Source of the DNA: Chryseobacterium sp. MYb264
GTDB lineage: Bacteria > Bacteroidota > Bacteroidia > Flavobacteriales > Weeksellaceae
Length of the DNA: 64,000 bases
Assembly: GCF_035974275.1 (NCBI RefSeq)
Contig: NZ_CP142422.1
Coordinates: forward strand, 3,906,001 to 3,970,000
Direction: 5' to 3'
The notes beneath the pieces were generated by a model. The model did not search any database. It saw only the letters and a list, made by a program, of their open reading frames with translations, and was not told where the DNA came from. Position numbers and translations under genes: made by a program. This document shows, in pieces, positions 27,701 to 35,409 of the stretch (within the stretch, counting starts at the first letter, position 1; each line of letters opens with the position of its first letter).

Positions 27701-29189
27701 TTATTTGTTTATAATATGCAAAACCTTGTTTGTTTTCTACAACTCCAGATGTACTTTTAAAAGAAATAGGCAGAGCTTTTTTAAATTCTTCCTTTGTAGT
27801 ATCTAGTGTACCTACAAAAGTAAGCTCATCACTTGTTGTATCTAAAGCTTTTTTAATAATATAAAGACCAGCAGGTTTATAAGTCGGATTAATACAAGTT
27901 CCACCATTAAATCCAGGAGTAAAGCTTTCACAAATACGGAATTGTTGATCTCGATATTCAAGTGCGTCTATAGCTCCATCACCATCAAAATCTCCCAATA
28001 ATCCTGATTCTAAAGAGGAACTTTTTGATTCTGAAAAGTCTTGGCTTCTCGTTGATGTTTCATAATCAAAAGTAATAGGATTTGCCGCTTCATTTGCTGA
28101 ATTATATTCGGTAATTTGTTTTACAAACTGATATTTATTACCATTTGCCTCCTGAATATAATCTAGGCCATATCTTCTAACAGGATTTTCATTTGAACTT
28201 ATTTTAATTTCTGAAAGAATTTTATTTTGTATAAACTTAGTTCCATTTACATAAGATTGTTCAGCTAAATTTCTTTCTGCATAATTAAAATCTATTCTAT
28301 TAAAGGGAAGTTGTTGTATAGCATCATTGCTACCCCATAAAATAGATGAGATAGTAGAAACATTATTACTTTGAGAATATACATAGGTAATATCATTTCC
28401 TTGGGCATTACGCCATTTGATTATATTATATTCCAAAGGGGTACGTCCTGGGCTGAATTCTACATTTGAATCTGTTGCACCATACCAAGCCTGCGAACCA
28501 TCTTCAAAGGTAACTTTCCAAAATTTAGGACCATTGATATTTTGTACTGAAAAACCCTGTAAAGAACCGATTGATTTAATTTTTATATTAGAATATTTTT
28601 CTGTAATATATTCGGCTCCGTCTTGTCCATATTCTCCTGATTTTAAAATTAATCTTTGTCCATTAAAACTGTAATAATCAGAATAATCCAATTGTACTCC
28701 TTTTATTTCTCCATCCTTTTCAATATTTTTTCCTATTCTCGAAATTGATGTGATTCCGGAGATATTCCAACCATAGCCAGCAATCCCATTAGATGATCCG
28801 CTTGTATATACCAAGTCTATCTGTGGGGCTATATCTTTTATTCCTGGTGGCAAAGCAATTGGTAAAGTAAACTGCAACTGTCCCGCTCCATTCACCTCAA
28901 TATTTCCTTTCGTATCATGAAAGCTTTTCCCTGAGGGAGCAGTAGTTCCTGTCGGATTATTAGCTCCCGCATTCGAGTCAGTAGGTCCTCCGCCAGGATT
29001 TTCTGTTCCTGGACCTATCTTAGCGACAAAAGGATTGGAAACATTTGATTTGGCAGTAAATCCGGGAGTCATGATCACCGTTTGCGGATCCTGAACAGTC
29101 CGTGAGGTACTTTCCTGCTGGTAGAGTATCGTTTGTGAAAAACCGAATACCGATCCCATTGACAGGATGAATGATAAAAATATTTTCAT
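24720..29189 (-). CDS. SpvB/VCBS/Rhs giant secreted protein, N-terminal part
   Basis: A signal peptide (MKIFLSFILSMGSVFGFSQ) is followed by an SpvB-like domain (about 95-380: GAGQLQFTLPIALPPGIKDI, GIAGYGWNISGITSISR). Calcium-binding FG-GAP/VCBS repeats come next: LLGDFDGDGAIDAL, MDLDGDGLSELLLG, IGDFDGDGKTDLL and VGDFNGDGRSDLLV. A TcdB-like middle region and Rhs repeats (YDVLGRKLKE, YDSWGRKSEF) end the part. In relatives these parts form the shell that encloses the toxin. The frame stops after KEFSTTDGGKFYKQNPIL because the minus-strand run of six G shifts it; five G would continue into the part at 22352. It is read with the two genes upstream (18- and 5-base gaps). Confidence 0.88.
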   Translation of the reverse strand: MKIFLSFILSMGSVFGFSQTILYQQESTSRTVQDPQTVIMTPGFTAKSNVSNPFVAKIGPGTENPGGGPTDSNAGANNPTGTTAPSGKSFHDTKGNIEVNGAGQLQFTLPIALPPGIKDIAPQIDLVYTSGSSNGIAGYGWNISGITSISRIGKNIEKDGEIKGVQLDYSDYYSFNGQRLILKSGEYGQDGAEYITEKYSNIKIKSIGSLQGFSVQNINGPKFWKVTFEDGSQAWYGATDSNVEFSPGRTPLEYNIIKWRNAQGNDITYVYSQSNNVSTISSILWGSNDAIQQLPFNRIDFNYAERNLAEQSYVNGTKFIQNKILSEIKISSNENPVRRYGLDYIQEANGNKYQFVKQITEYNSANEAANPITFDYETSTRSQDFSESKSSSLESGLLGDFDGDGAIDALEYRDQQFRICESFTPGFNGGTCINPTYKPAGLYIIKKALDTTSDELTFVGTLDTTKEEFKKALPISFKSTSGVVENKQGFAYYKQITNTTSGKKDIQLFVYSIGDNNQLEYQYTKVIPNSIYDNTTPDLDPLEGGYSVKTTPLKLTEMDLDGDGLSELLLGLNDDEHIKILKPQDPHGPIGIPEFDETFSNKKRYLVINMDNTVSEAQSYSQMSFYPYNTDIFETYKIGDFDGDGKTDLLRFDSGNRPFIIQFYKDSNNLFSNIERGFYLNDNSIKGISKGAVVGDFNGDGRSDLLVPSAGTTSDWYLYQSTGKSFIEEFKANFALYRQEPYFNSNSDGTATLERTSHQTYDLNKDGKSDFVTFNFRKERVKMNNSPTIRNIYYYNTIDIKISSGENKFNNDIRYSFNEGPLNDSNGFINEPTSNFNQRMRFDFQELLGSFRINKSLHQLILVAPFADRSSPGDRVKKISFYDISKEARINAINQGGLKTEIEYKELDPLINPTFYLPTKKEHYPYIEFNRVGQTFAVSQLKSSGLKQDFRYRGLIAHLKGKGGLGFRQIARSSLYAEGFENTQIWSGTEVDPSQENMPIKEWSIRTHDESKVFPTDISENNSELLSFKSTIYQIDKIVNGQVTTDIINSDKSKIITATIPKSTKIKDFLTNVITNENITYGQYYFPAQSIINTNSGYGIQTRTFEYSHNPSGIGSNYFIGRLQSTTNITQAYGDTKSTKEEYNYENNLLKTLKTWNRDNTGFLMETYNYDIFGNITQKVISNSIDGQTQTTKAEYETQGRFAIKQIDNLNLITQIEYNALGQIIKQTDPIANTVNNTYDGWGKLFSSKTNIGGTTTYQYHRDDNANITVTQYNPDGNISKKYINKLGQNYKISTKNFGQGQFVSKETTYDVLGRKLKESEPYFEGQSASQWNTFTYNDTVFPTQVTSTIFTGKQIKTSTTGLTTSVQELNGYARTTSQTTDALGNTIASTDKGGTIQFKYNATGEQIQAKYEENIVTTKYDSWGRKSEFNDPSNGLYKYEYDSFGQPKKIISPKGTKEYTYNTLGQLISQKEFSTTDGGKFYKQNPIL
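24750..24755. other. Homopolymer (G6 on minus strand) at the rhs frameshift
   Basis: ACAGATGGGGGGAAATTC: with six G the frame ends 13 codons later; with five, T-D-G-G-N-S-T-N-K-T runs on to the toxin. (29189-22352+1-1) is divisible by 3, so a one-base change restores a single ORF. Phase variation or a sequencing error are both possible. Confidence 0.8.
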
Positions 29190-29207
29190 TGTTGTATAGG
29201 TATTAGT

Positions 29208-29690
29208 TTATCGTTTGGTAATATTTTTGCTGAAAACTCTTCCGTCTTTCAGGGTAAAATGTACAATATATACGCCCCAGTAATAACCAGACATATCTAT
29301 TTTAAGATGTTTATTCAATTCGGGAAGATTTTGTTGTTGAAATTTCCAGTGAGCTGTACTGTGTTGATAAAGAGAAACAGATTCAATCAAACCATCTACC
29401 TCATCCGTCCAGTCTATGGTAAGAAAATCATTTACAGGAATAGGATATAATCTTATCTGCTTCCAGAATGTTTTTTCATCAATAGCACTATTGGTTGCAA
29501 GAATAGTTTTTGGCTCTTCTTTTTTGGCTTCTTCAAGCTGTTTAATTAAATCAGGTGCTTTTTTCTCATTAGTGTTCGTTCCCCGATATCGTTGGTTTCC
29601 TGCTTCGTCATATTTGAAGTAAACTTCAGTTTGTGAAAATCCGAGAAAACCAATCAATAAAGAAAATATTGAAAGTATTTTTCTTTTCAT
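29208..29690 (-). CDS. Small secreted protein with T9SS C-terminal sorting domain
   Basis: A 160-residue protein with a signal peptide (MKRKILSIFSLLIGFLGFSQ), a short YFKYDEAGNQRYRGTN stretch that resembles an Rhs/YD repeat, a Lys/Glu-rich helix (KAPDLIKQLEEAKKEE) and a type IX secretion C-terminal domain. That domain has the usual start IRLYPIPVNDFLTIDW and the end GVYIVHFTLKDGRVFSKNI. Such domains direct proteins through the outer membrane by T9SS. It lies between the coiled-coil protein and the Rhs gene, with gaps of 5 and 18 bases. The Rhs protein lacks its own sorting domain, so this protein could be its export or surface partner; that is inference. Confidence 0.75.
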   Translation of the reverse strand: MKRKILSIFSLLIGFLGFSQTEVYFKYDEAGNQRYRGTNTNEKKAPDLIKQLEEAKKEEPKTILATNSAIDEKTFWKQIRLYPIPVNDFLTIDWTDEVDGLIESVSLYQHSTAHWKFQQQNLPELNKHLKIDMSGYYWGVYIVHFTLKDGRVFSKNITKR

Positions 29691-29695
29691 CTGTG

Positions 29696-30523
29696 TTATT
29701 TTTGATTGGAAATAAGTTGTTGAACTTGTTTTTTTAATTCCTGAATCTCTTGTGATTGAGATTTTAGCTGTTTATTCTGTTCGATAGAATAGAGAGTCAA
29801 TTCTTCTATTTTTTCCAAAAGCTTAGCATCCATTTCTCCCAGATTGATCCCGTTTTTTACGACCTCTGTAGCAGATGGAATATTGGGTAAATGACCTTTT
29901 TCCTGAATATGTTTTTCTACATCTTCCAATGTATTAAGCTTATAATCTTTTTTGAAAACATAATCTGCCCACCCATTCGCGGAAGCTAGATCTACTTTGA
30001 CCTTCTCTGCTCTTATACCGTCTTGAACAAATAGTCTATATTCATTGCAGTCACTGCAATTAGGAGTGAAGTTTAATCTTACACCCATAAAAATTTTGCC
30101 ACTTGATCTTACTGATAATACGGGTTTAGACCAATCGCTGGCAGATGGCGGTGTGGAAATACTGAATAATCCGGATTCATTGGGCTGATAGGATGATGTG
30201 ATCCATACTAGATCTGATCCTGTTGACATTTGTTTGGCATTATTAATTTGTATACCGTCAGAAGTTGTATTGAGATTAAATTGTAAACGACCAAATGTTT
30301 CTAGAGAAAGATCTATATCAGATATCTGTTTGATGCTAGTCTTTCCTGCAGAACTGATGCTCATTCTTTCAATATTATTGGTCTTAAATACTAAATTTTG
30401 AAGACCTGTAGTACCCAAAAATTGTGTGGATGAATTGATTCCTGAATTCCCAGTTAGATTCCAAGATTGAGCAAATGTAATACTGGCAGATAGTATACTA
30501 ATAATGCATAGAAGTTTTTTCAT
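29696..30523 (-). CDS. Secreted protein with C-terminal coiled coil (tail-fibre-like)
   Basis: A 275-residue exported protein (signal MKKLLCIISILSASITFAQS). The N-terminal SWNLTGNSGINSSTQFLGTT and the C-terminal block (ASANGWADYVFKKDYKLNTL, EKGHLPNIPSATEVVKNG, then INLGEMDAKLLEKIEELTLY and a coiled coil to LISNQK) are typical of Bacteroidetes surface proteins related to phage tail-fibre ends and S74-type chaperone regions. The catalytic Ser/Lys pair of true S74 proteases is not evident. It is the first gene of the rhs operon. A paralogue with the same two ends lies at 33191. Confidence 0.75.
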   Translation of the reverse strand: MKKLLCIISILSASITFAQSWNLTGNSGINSSTQFLGTTGLQNLVFKTNNIERMSISSAGKTSIKQISDIDLSLETFGRLQFNLNTTSDGIQINNAKQMSTGSDLVWITSSYQPNESGLFSISTPPSASDWSKPVLSVRSSGKIFMGVRLNFTPNCSDCNEYRLFVQDGIRAEKVKVDLASANGWADYVFKKDYKLNTLEDVEKHIQEKGHLPNIPSATEVVKNGINLGEMDAKLLEKIEELTLYSIEQNKQLKSQSQEIQELKKQVQQLISNQK

Positions 30524-30980
30524 GTGATATATTTTTTTATATTTTATAGAGTATATTGTGTTATGTCGAGCAAATTATAATACTAATACGTAAGACTCAT
30601 ATTCATTGTATGAATCCCTAGATGGGTGATAGTTATTAAAGTTTATAGTAAGTATTAGTTTATTTTTAGATAAAGAAAATTTAATAGAATAGAGAGGCTT
30701 TTAGGGTCTCCGTAACAAGCCGCGAAATTATAAATTTAAAAATTCATCAACAAGAGATTGTATGATTTATTTATTAAACGGAGTTCGATTGTAAAATAGA
30801 GTTCTTATTAGATATTGTTACGGTATTATCTTATACAGAGATTTTTGGGAGAGTGTCTCAGATTTTTATACTAGCTTCCTTTCCCTTTAATATAATTATA
30901 ATATGTCGTTTTTTGCGGTGGCTTTTTTTAGTTAAAAATAATAAAGATACTTGATAGCATTTTTAAAAATATGAATCTGG
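30524..30980. other. Intergenic region upstream of the rhs operon
   Basis: AT-rich, no gene seen. It holds a piece (30904-30930) related to the terminator at 21716, a sign of earlier array rearrangement. Minus-strand TATAATTTG near 30576 is a weak -7 candidate for the rhs operon (one base too long for TAnnTTTG). Confidence 0.45.
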
Positions 30981-31550
30981 CTATAGATTAGTTGCTCTAT
31001 ATTCTTTTAAAATAAAATTCTCCGAGGCATCAGAATTAACAATTTTTTTTAATAATTCTTTATCTGTGCTTAATAAATCGATATTCAAATGTCCTGATAT
31101 TTTGATTACAAATGGCTGATTGCTTAGAGAAATATCTAAATTATTATATAATAATTCTTTTTTATTGAATACAGAATAAGGATAAGAAATTAGATCCTTT
31201 GAGTATTTCAATAAATCGTCTTGAGTGAAAATTAAAGCACCTATAAATCCAGTTGGAATATTATTTTCCTTAAATAAGGCTCGTAAACCATTCAAATTAT
31301 TCTGTTTATTGGGAAACCACTCTTCATCTTTGAAATCATGATTTACAATCCATTGAGATTCGTTGTCGAGGTGATTGATGATGTTTTTAAACCAATCTTC
31401 ATAGGCTGTAAGATATATGTCTAAACCAATATCTTTTCCTTCAAAAACATCGGGTAATTGAAATGAAACTCCATACCATTTTTTTAATGCTATATACTGT
31501 TTTCTGTTGTAGGGAAGAAGTTCATTTACTTTAGTACTAAATTCAATCAT
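30981..31550 (-). CDS. Hypothetical protein, orphan immunity candidate
   Basis: A 189-residue soluble protein without signal peptide (MIEFSTKVNELLPYNRKQYI...). I do not recognise a family. It stands in a run of small minus-strand genes between two coiled-coil surface protein genes, with no toxin gene beside it. Context suggests an orphan immunity protein kept from a lost cassette. Confidence 0.5.
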   Translation of the reverse strand: MIEFSTKVNELLPYNRKQYIALKKWYGVSFQLPDVFEGKDIGLDIYLTAYEDWFKNIINHLDNESQWIVNHDFKDEEWFPNKQNNLNGLRALFKENNIPTGFIGALIFTQDDLLKYSKDLISYPYSVFNKKELLYNNLDISLSNQPFVIKISGHLNIDLLSTDKELLKKIVNSDASENFILKEYRATNL

Positions 31551-31643
31551 AAAATTTTAGTAATAAGTCTTTTGATAATCGGTGATACATGATAATTTAG
31601 TTAAAAATAATACATATCCAAATAATAAGCAGTTGATGACTGT

Positions 31644-31895
31644 TTATAAGTAATCTTCAAACATATTTTTGCCTTGGTGGTAAATTTTGTATTGTGTTTT
31701 TAGAGCATCCCAAATTTGAATGTAAATAGTTCCATCATCATTTTTACCCACATTTATATAAATGTTTTCTTCCTCTTCATTGGTCTCCACTTTTATTTCA
31801 TCATTAGGTTTAATAAATGCCTCTAAGGCTTCAGGCTCTTTCGTGATATTCATATCTTCATCACTGCAGTTTTGAATTGTTATTTTAACTTTCAT
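31644..31895 (-). CDS. Small acidic hypothetical protein
   Basis: An 83-residue protein, very acidic (VETNEEEENIYINVGKNDDG) and predicted mostly beta. No signal peptide. It begins 23 bases after the end of the SMI1/KNR4-like gene and is read with it. Unrecognised; an orphan immunity gene is plausible. Confidence 0.5.
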   Translation of the reverse strand: MKVKITIQNCSDEDMNITKEPEALEAFIKPNDEIKVETNEEEENIYINVGKNDDGTIYIQIWDALKTQYKIYHQGKNMFEDYL

Positions 31896-31918
31896 TGTTT
31901 TGTTTTAATTATCTAATT

Positions 31919-32395
31919 TTATACTTCATTTAGTTGTAGCTCAATGGAGTTATCAATATATAAATCAAGAAAATCAAAAAAATTATTTGCTATTTTTTTA
32001 TAATTTCCTCCACAAAGTACATAAATTTCATTTTCATCTAACTGTTCTGAGCTGAGTCTAATTGCATATGAGAAAAGATTAAAACTATAATTAGCAAATA
32101 CAAAAAGATCTTTAATCTTTTCTAAATTTAAAAGTAAACGATAATTAGGTATTCCTTGCCAATCACTAAATTCATCGGAAACTTTTCTAACATTTTCAAT
32201 AGAATAGAATTCGTACAGCTCATCTGTACTCTGATTGAAAGTTCCATTTAATAATTTGAAATATTCTTTAAGATCATTAGGTAAAATAATACTATTATCT
32301 CTTTCAAATATTTCTATGGCATTTCTATTAATAGCAGAATTTTTTGTAATGCCTTCATTACTCCATTTTTTTTTAAGTTGCTCTAATTTAGACAT
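31919..32395 (-). CDS. SMI1/KNR4-family protein
   Basis: A 158-residue protein with the SMI1/KNR4 (SUKH) pattern: IEIFERDNSIILPNDLKEYF, KLLNGTF, YEFYSIENVRKV, FVFANYSFNLFSYAIRL and a final strand region with FFDFLDLYI. SUKH proteins are the most common immunity family of bacterial polymorphic toxins. No matching toxin is adjacent, so it looks like an orphan immunity gene that may protect against toxins of sister strains. Confidence 0.8.
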   Translation of the reverse strand: MSKLEQLKKKWSNEGITKNSAINRNAIEIFERDNSIILPNDLKEYFKLLNGTFNQSTDELYEFYSIENVRKVSDEFSDWQGIPNYRLLLNLEKIKDLFVFANYSFNLFSYAIRLSSEQLDENEIYVLCGGNYKKIANNFFDFLDLYIDNSIELQLNEV

Positions 32396-32603
32396 AGATT
32401 ATTTAATATTTTTTTATCCAATGTTTTATTATTTTGGAGCTCGGCTAAAATTATAATAATGAAGCCTAAGTTTTTAGCTTAAATAATTAAAGAAAATATA
32501 AATACATTTCAGCTTTATTTTCACCGTAAATAAAGCTGATAACCATTAATATTCATAAAGTTCTCGAAATCGATTGTTTTTAGAGATGAAATCACTTAAG
32601 AGA

Positions 32604-33083
32604 TTATTCATAAGCAATTCCGGAAGGTTGTAATTCTTTAATCTCAGGTTTATTTAAAATAATATCCTGGAGTACCGCATTTATTTTATCAAATTTTTTC
32701 CCGCTAGGACAAAGCCACTTTTTATTATGACTATTATGTATGTATTGAACAATAGAACCATCAAAAAAAATACAATCATAAATTTTAGGATGAACTCCCC
32801 AGCTTGTACAATTGATTGTAGTGGGGAGATTTTGAAAATTATTTTCAAAAAAAGTATGTTGTATTTTTTCTTTTTCTTCTGTTGTTAACGTAATTTTGAC
32901 CTGAATGGAATCTCCATCTCCATATCTTCTTGTGAAAGTATTTGTTTTAGAATCATAGCTGCTATTTAAGTTTTTAAATCCAAATGTAGCATGATTATTT
33001 AACTTTTTATTTTCATTACAAGAAAATAAAAGTAATGAAAATAATAAAGACCAAATTATTGAGCAGCATTTTTTATTTACCAT
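32604..33083 (-). CDS. Lipoprotein of unknown function
   Basis: A 159-residue protein with a lipobox after a hydrophobic segment (SLLFSLLLFSCNENKK), so anchored in the envelope. The body has TRRYGDGDSIQVKITLTTEE and two Cys residues (TINCTSWGVH, YDCIFFDG). No family is recognised. It lies in the orphan immunity group 3' of the second coiled-coil protein. Confidence 0.55.
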   Translation of the reverse strand: MVNKKCCSIIWSLLFSLLLFSCNENKKLNNHATFGFKNLNSSYDSKTNTFTRRYGDGDSIQVKITLTTEEKEKIQHTFFENNFQNLPTTINCTSWGVHPKIYDCIFFDGSIVQYIHNSHNKKWLCPSGKKFDKINAVLQDIILNKPEIKELQPSGIAYE

Positions 33084-33190
33084 AATATCTTAATAAGTAA
33101 CAAAAATACATTCATTTATTCGGCCTTCAATTTTTTTATCTCCATGTTCATCCTGGAAATCCTCAATACAGGAAAGACCTCCTTTAACGG

Positions 33191-34390
33191 TTATCTTTGG
33201 TTAGAAATAAGCTGTTGAACTTGTTTTTTCAGCTCCTTAATTTCTTCAGACTGGGATTTTAACTGTTTATTCTGTTCAATTGAATAAAGGGTAAGCTCTT
33301 CAATTTTTTCTAAAAGCTTGGCATCCATCTCACCCAAATTAATTCCGTTTTTAACAACTTCATCAGCAGATGGAATGTTAGGTAGATGTCCTTTTTCTAA
33401 AATATGTTTTTCTACATTTTCTAAAGTATTGAGCTGATAATCTTTTTTGAAAACATAATCTGCCCATCCGTTCGCGGAAGCTACATCTACTTTTACTTTT
33501 TCTGTTTTGATTCCGTCCTTTACAAATAGCTTGTATTTTTCACCATCCTGGCTAACTCCGTTTGCAGGAATAGGATTAGAGAAAGTTCCGATGCCGATCG
33601 TGCCATTATTACCAAAAATCCAGTTTCCGATATTCAGTTCATGATTAGGAGCGGAATTAACAGGCTCTATATTGTTTCCAATATAAATATTGTTACTTGC
33701 ATTAAGTAGGTCTATGGAAACATTATTGTATCCAATCGCAATATTATTATTTCCGTTTCTTAGCCTTATAAATGACTTTGCTCCTACCACCGTGTTGTTG
33801 GACGAACCTGCCCAAAGTCCCTGTAGAGCCATTCCTCCAATACCCGTGTTATTATCTCCGGTCATCGTGGAAGTGCCTCCTCCGTGTAAGGTATTAAATC
33901 CTAGACTTGTATTAAGGTTTCCGGTCGTTGATCTGTTTAATGCATTGTGCCCAATTGCAACATTTTGAATTCCTGAAGTATTGCTAAATAAAGCATTAAT
34001 TCCAATTCCGGTGTTCATATTTCCTGTACTATTGGCTACTAGAGAATTTAAACCAAATGCTGTATTATAGTTTCCTGTTGTATTTGATGTCATGGATCCA
34101 AATCCGAAGACCGTATTGCCTTTACCTGTACCATTTTCTGAACCGCCGCCGAAAAATAAGTTTTTATCCCAGATCACACCGGAATCAGTAATCCCCTGAA
34201 ATATAAACCGGTTTCCAGAGGTAATTCTTAATTTTTCTCCATTATTAGTTTTAAAAATTAAAGGCTGGTTATCGGTTGTTCCGATAAAATGAGTCGAAAC
34301 ATTCGTTCCGGCATTTCCTGTAAGATTCCAGGATTGGGCAAGGGTAGCACTGGCCATCAGTAGGCTCGCAAGACATACAATTTTTTTCAT
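33191..34390 (-). CDS. Secreted head-repeat/coiled-coil surface protein, paralogue of 29696
   Basis: A 399-residue exported protein (signal MKKIVCLASLLMASATLAQS). Both ends match the protein at 29696. Between them lies a run of 24-29-residue repeats of the form NTxxGxxxLxxNTTGxxN (FGFGSMTSNTTGNYNTAFGL, NSLVANSTGNMNTGIGINAL, ALFSNTSGIQNVAIGHNAL), as in the trimeric heads of YadA-like adhesins and tail fibres. The C-terminus is a coiled coil (EELTLYSIEQNKQLKSQS). It probably forms a trimeric surface stalk. It may once have headed its own rhs operon, now replaced by orphan genes. Confidence 0.8.
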   Translation of the reverse strand: MKKIVCLASLLMASATLAQSWNLTGNAGTNVSTHFIGTTDNQPLIFKTNNGEKLRITSGNRFIFQGITDSGVIWDKNLFFGGGSENGTGKGNTVFGFGSMTSNTTGNYNTAFGLNSLVANSTGNMNTGIGINALFSNTSGIQNVAIGHNALNRSTTGNLNTSLGFNTLHGGGTSTMTGDNNTGIGGMALQGLWAGSSNNTVVGAKSFIRLRNGNNNIAIGYNNVSIDLLNASNNIYIGNNIEPVNSAPNHELNIGNWIFGNNGTIGIGTFSNPIPANGVSQDGEKYKLFVKDGIKTEKVKVDVASANGWADYVFKKDYQLNTLENVEKHILEKGHLPNIPSADEVVKNGINLGEMDAKLLEKIEELTLYSIEQNKQLKSQSEEIKELKKQVQQLISNQR

Positions 34391-34944
34391 TTCTTTGTTG
34401 TTTTTATTTTGTTGTTTAAATATTCTTAATCAGAATCTGACTTAAAATCAAATTTATCTCTGTTTCATAGGAAAAACTTCTAATGGTGACAAGTATATGT
34501 TTTAATCCCTAGCTATTTAAATTTAAAAGATTGTAAACCAGGATTTTAAAATTAACGGAAAAGTCTAGAAGAGTTAAGATGAACATAGATATTTGTGTTT
34601 TTATGGTGTGAAAATATAAAATTTTACCTTCCCCACCAAGAGATTTTTTAGAAATATTATTTTTCAATTACTAAGCCTGTTTAATAAGTATAAAACCCTT
34701 TTTTTTCATTATAAGCTTCTTTTGAGTGTATTTTTTTCACTCCCTTTTTTAGCTTTTACCTGCCGAATTTACAATAAAGTAGTATAAAATCCATTTCAAA
34801 ATACTAGAATATTAATGACAAACTCTAATTTGAATCGACTTAAAGCTAGTGGGATTTAATAAACGGGCTCTAATAATTTTATATTAAGAGAATAAAGAGC
34901 GTCACTAAAAACACCTACCTTTACTCAACCAAATTCCTTACAAC
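34391..34944. other. Intergenic, divergent between surface protein and fur
   Basis: No gene. Minus-strand TAAATTTG at 34449-34456 is a good -7 box for the gene at 33191, without a convincing -33. Nothing else recognised. Confidence 0.5.
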
Positions 34945-35364
34945 ATGAAAGCAGACATCGAAAATAAACTGATTGATAAAAATACAAAACCCACCAGCAT
35001 GCGGATTTTGGTGTATGATTTTCTAAGTTCTCAGGAAGCGGCGTTATCTTTGTCTGAAATTGAGAATCACTTTGAAAATGCAGACCGAACCACAATTTAC
35101 AGAACGTTAAAAACGTTCGAAGAAAAAGGGATTGTTCACGGAATTCAGGAGAATACCACGACGAAATATAAACTTTGCCACGATGGATGCGACGAAAGTA
35201 CCCATAAAGACTGGCATCTTCATTTCTACTGTAAAATCTGCAAACAGACGACGTGTAAAGAAGATATTTCGGTTCCTGAAAATATTCAGACCAATTTCAG
35301 GATTGATGAAATCAGACTTTTTGCAAAAGGAATTTGCGAAAACTGTCTCGAAAGTTTGCAATAG
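34945..35364 (+). CDS. Fur-family metal-dependent regulator
   Basis: A 139-residue winged-helix repressor with the Fur pattern: TSMRILVYDFLSSQEAALSL, DRTTIYRTLKTFEEKGIVHG, the metal-site segment HKDWHLHFYCKICKQTTC and the second Cys pair GICENC. Family members sense Fe, Zn or peroxide and bind 7-1-7 palindromes. A Zn/Cd-type efflux ATPase follows 45 bases on, and a 7-1-7 palindrome overlaps the stop codon, so a zinc-related role is likely. Which metal it senses cannot be decided from sequence. Confidence 0.85.
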   Translation: MKADIENKLIDKNTKPTSMRILVYDFLSSQEAALSLSEIENHFENADRTTIYRTLKTFEEKGIVHGIQENTTTKYKLCHDGCDESTHKDWHLHFYCKICKQTTCKEDISVPENIQTNFRIDEIRLFAKGICENCLESLQ

Positions 35365-35371
35365 TATTGCA
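35357..35371. promoter_or_regulatory. 7-1-7 palindrome, candidate Fur-family operator
   Basis: TGCAATA-G-TATTGCA is a perfect inverted repeat with one-base centre, the architecture of Fur/Zur/PerR boxes. It covers the fur stop codon and lies 13 bases before the -7 box of the ATPase gene. Confidence 0.6.
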
Positions 35372-35384
35372 TTGGGTTTCGCCT

Positions 35385-35392
35385 TAACTTTG
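35385..35392 (+). promoter_or_regulatory. -7 box of the P-type ATPase gene
   Basis: TAACTTTG fits TAnnTTTG, 17 bases before the ATG. The -33 region would overlap the palindrome at 35357. Confidence 0.5.
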
Positions 35393-35409
35393 AGTAAAAT
35401 ATTTAAGTT

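Noticed and set aside
29696..30523. S74 peptidase activity
   Set aside because: The C-terminal block resembles tail-fibre ends, but no Ser/Lys catalytic pair is clear, so only a structural role is stated.
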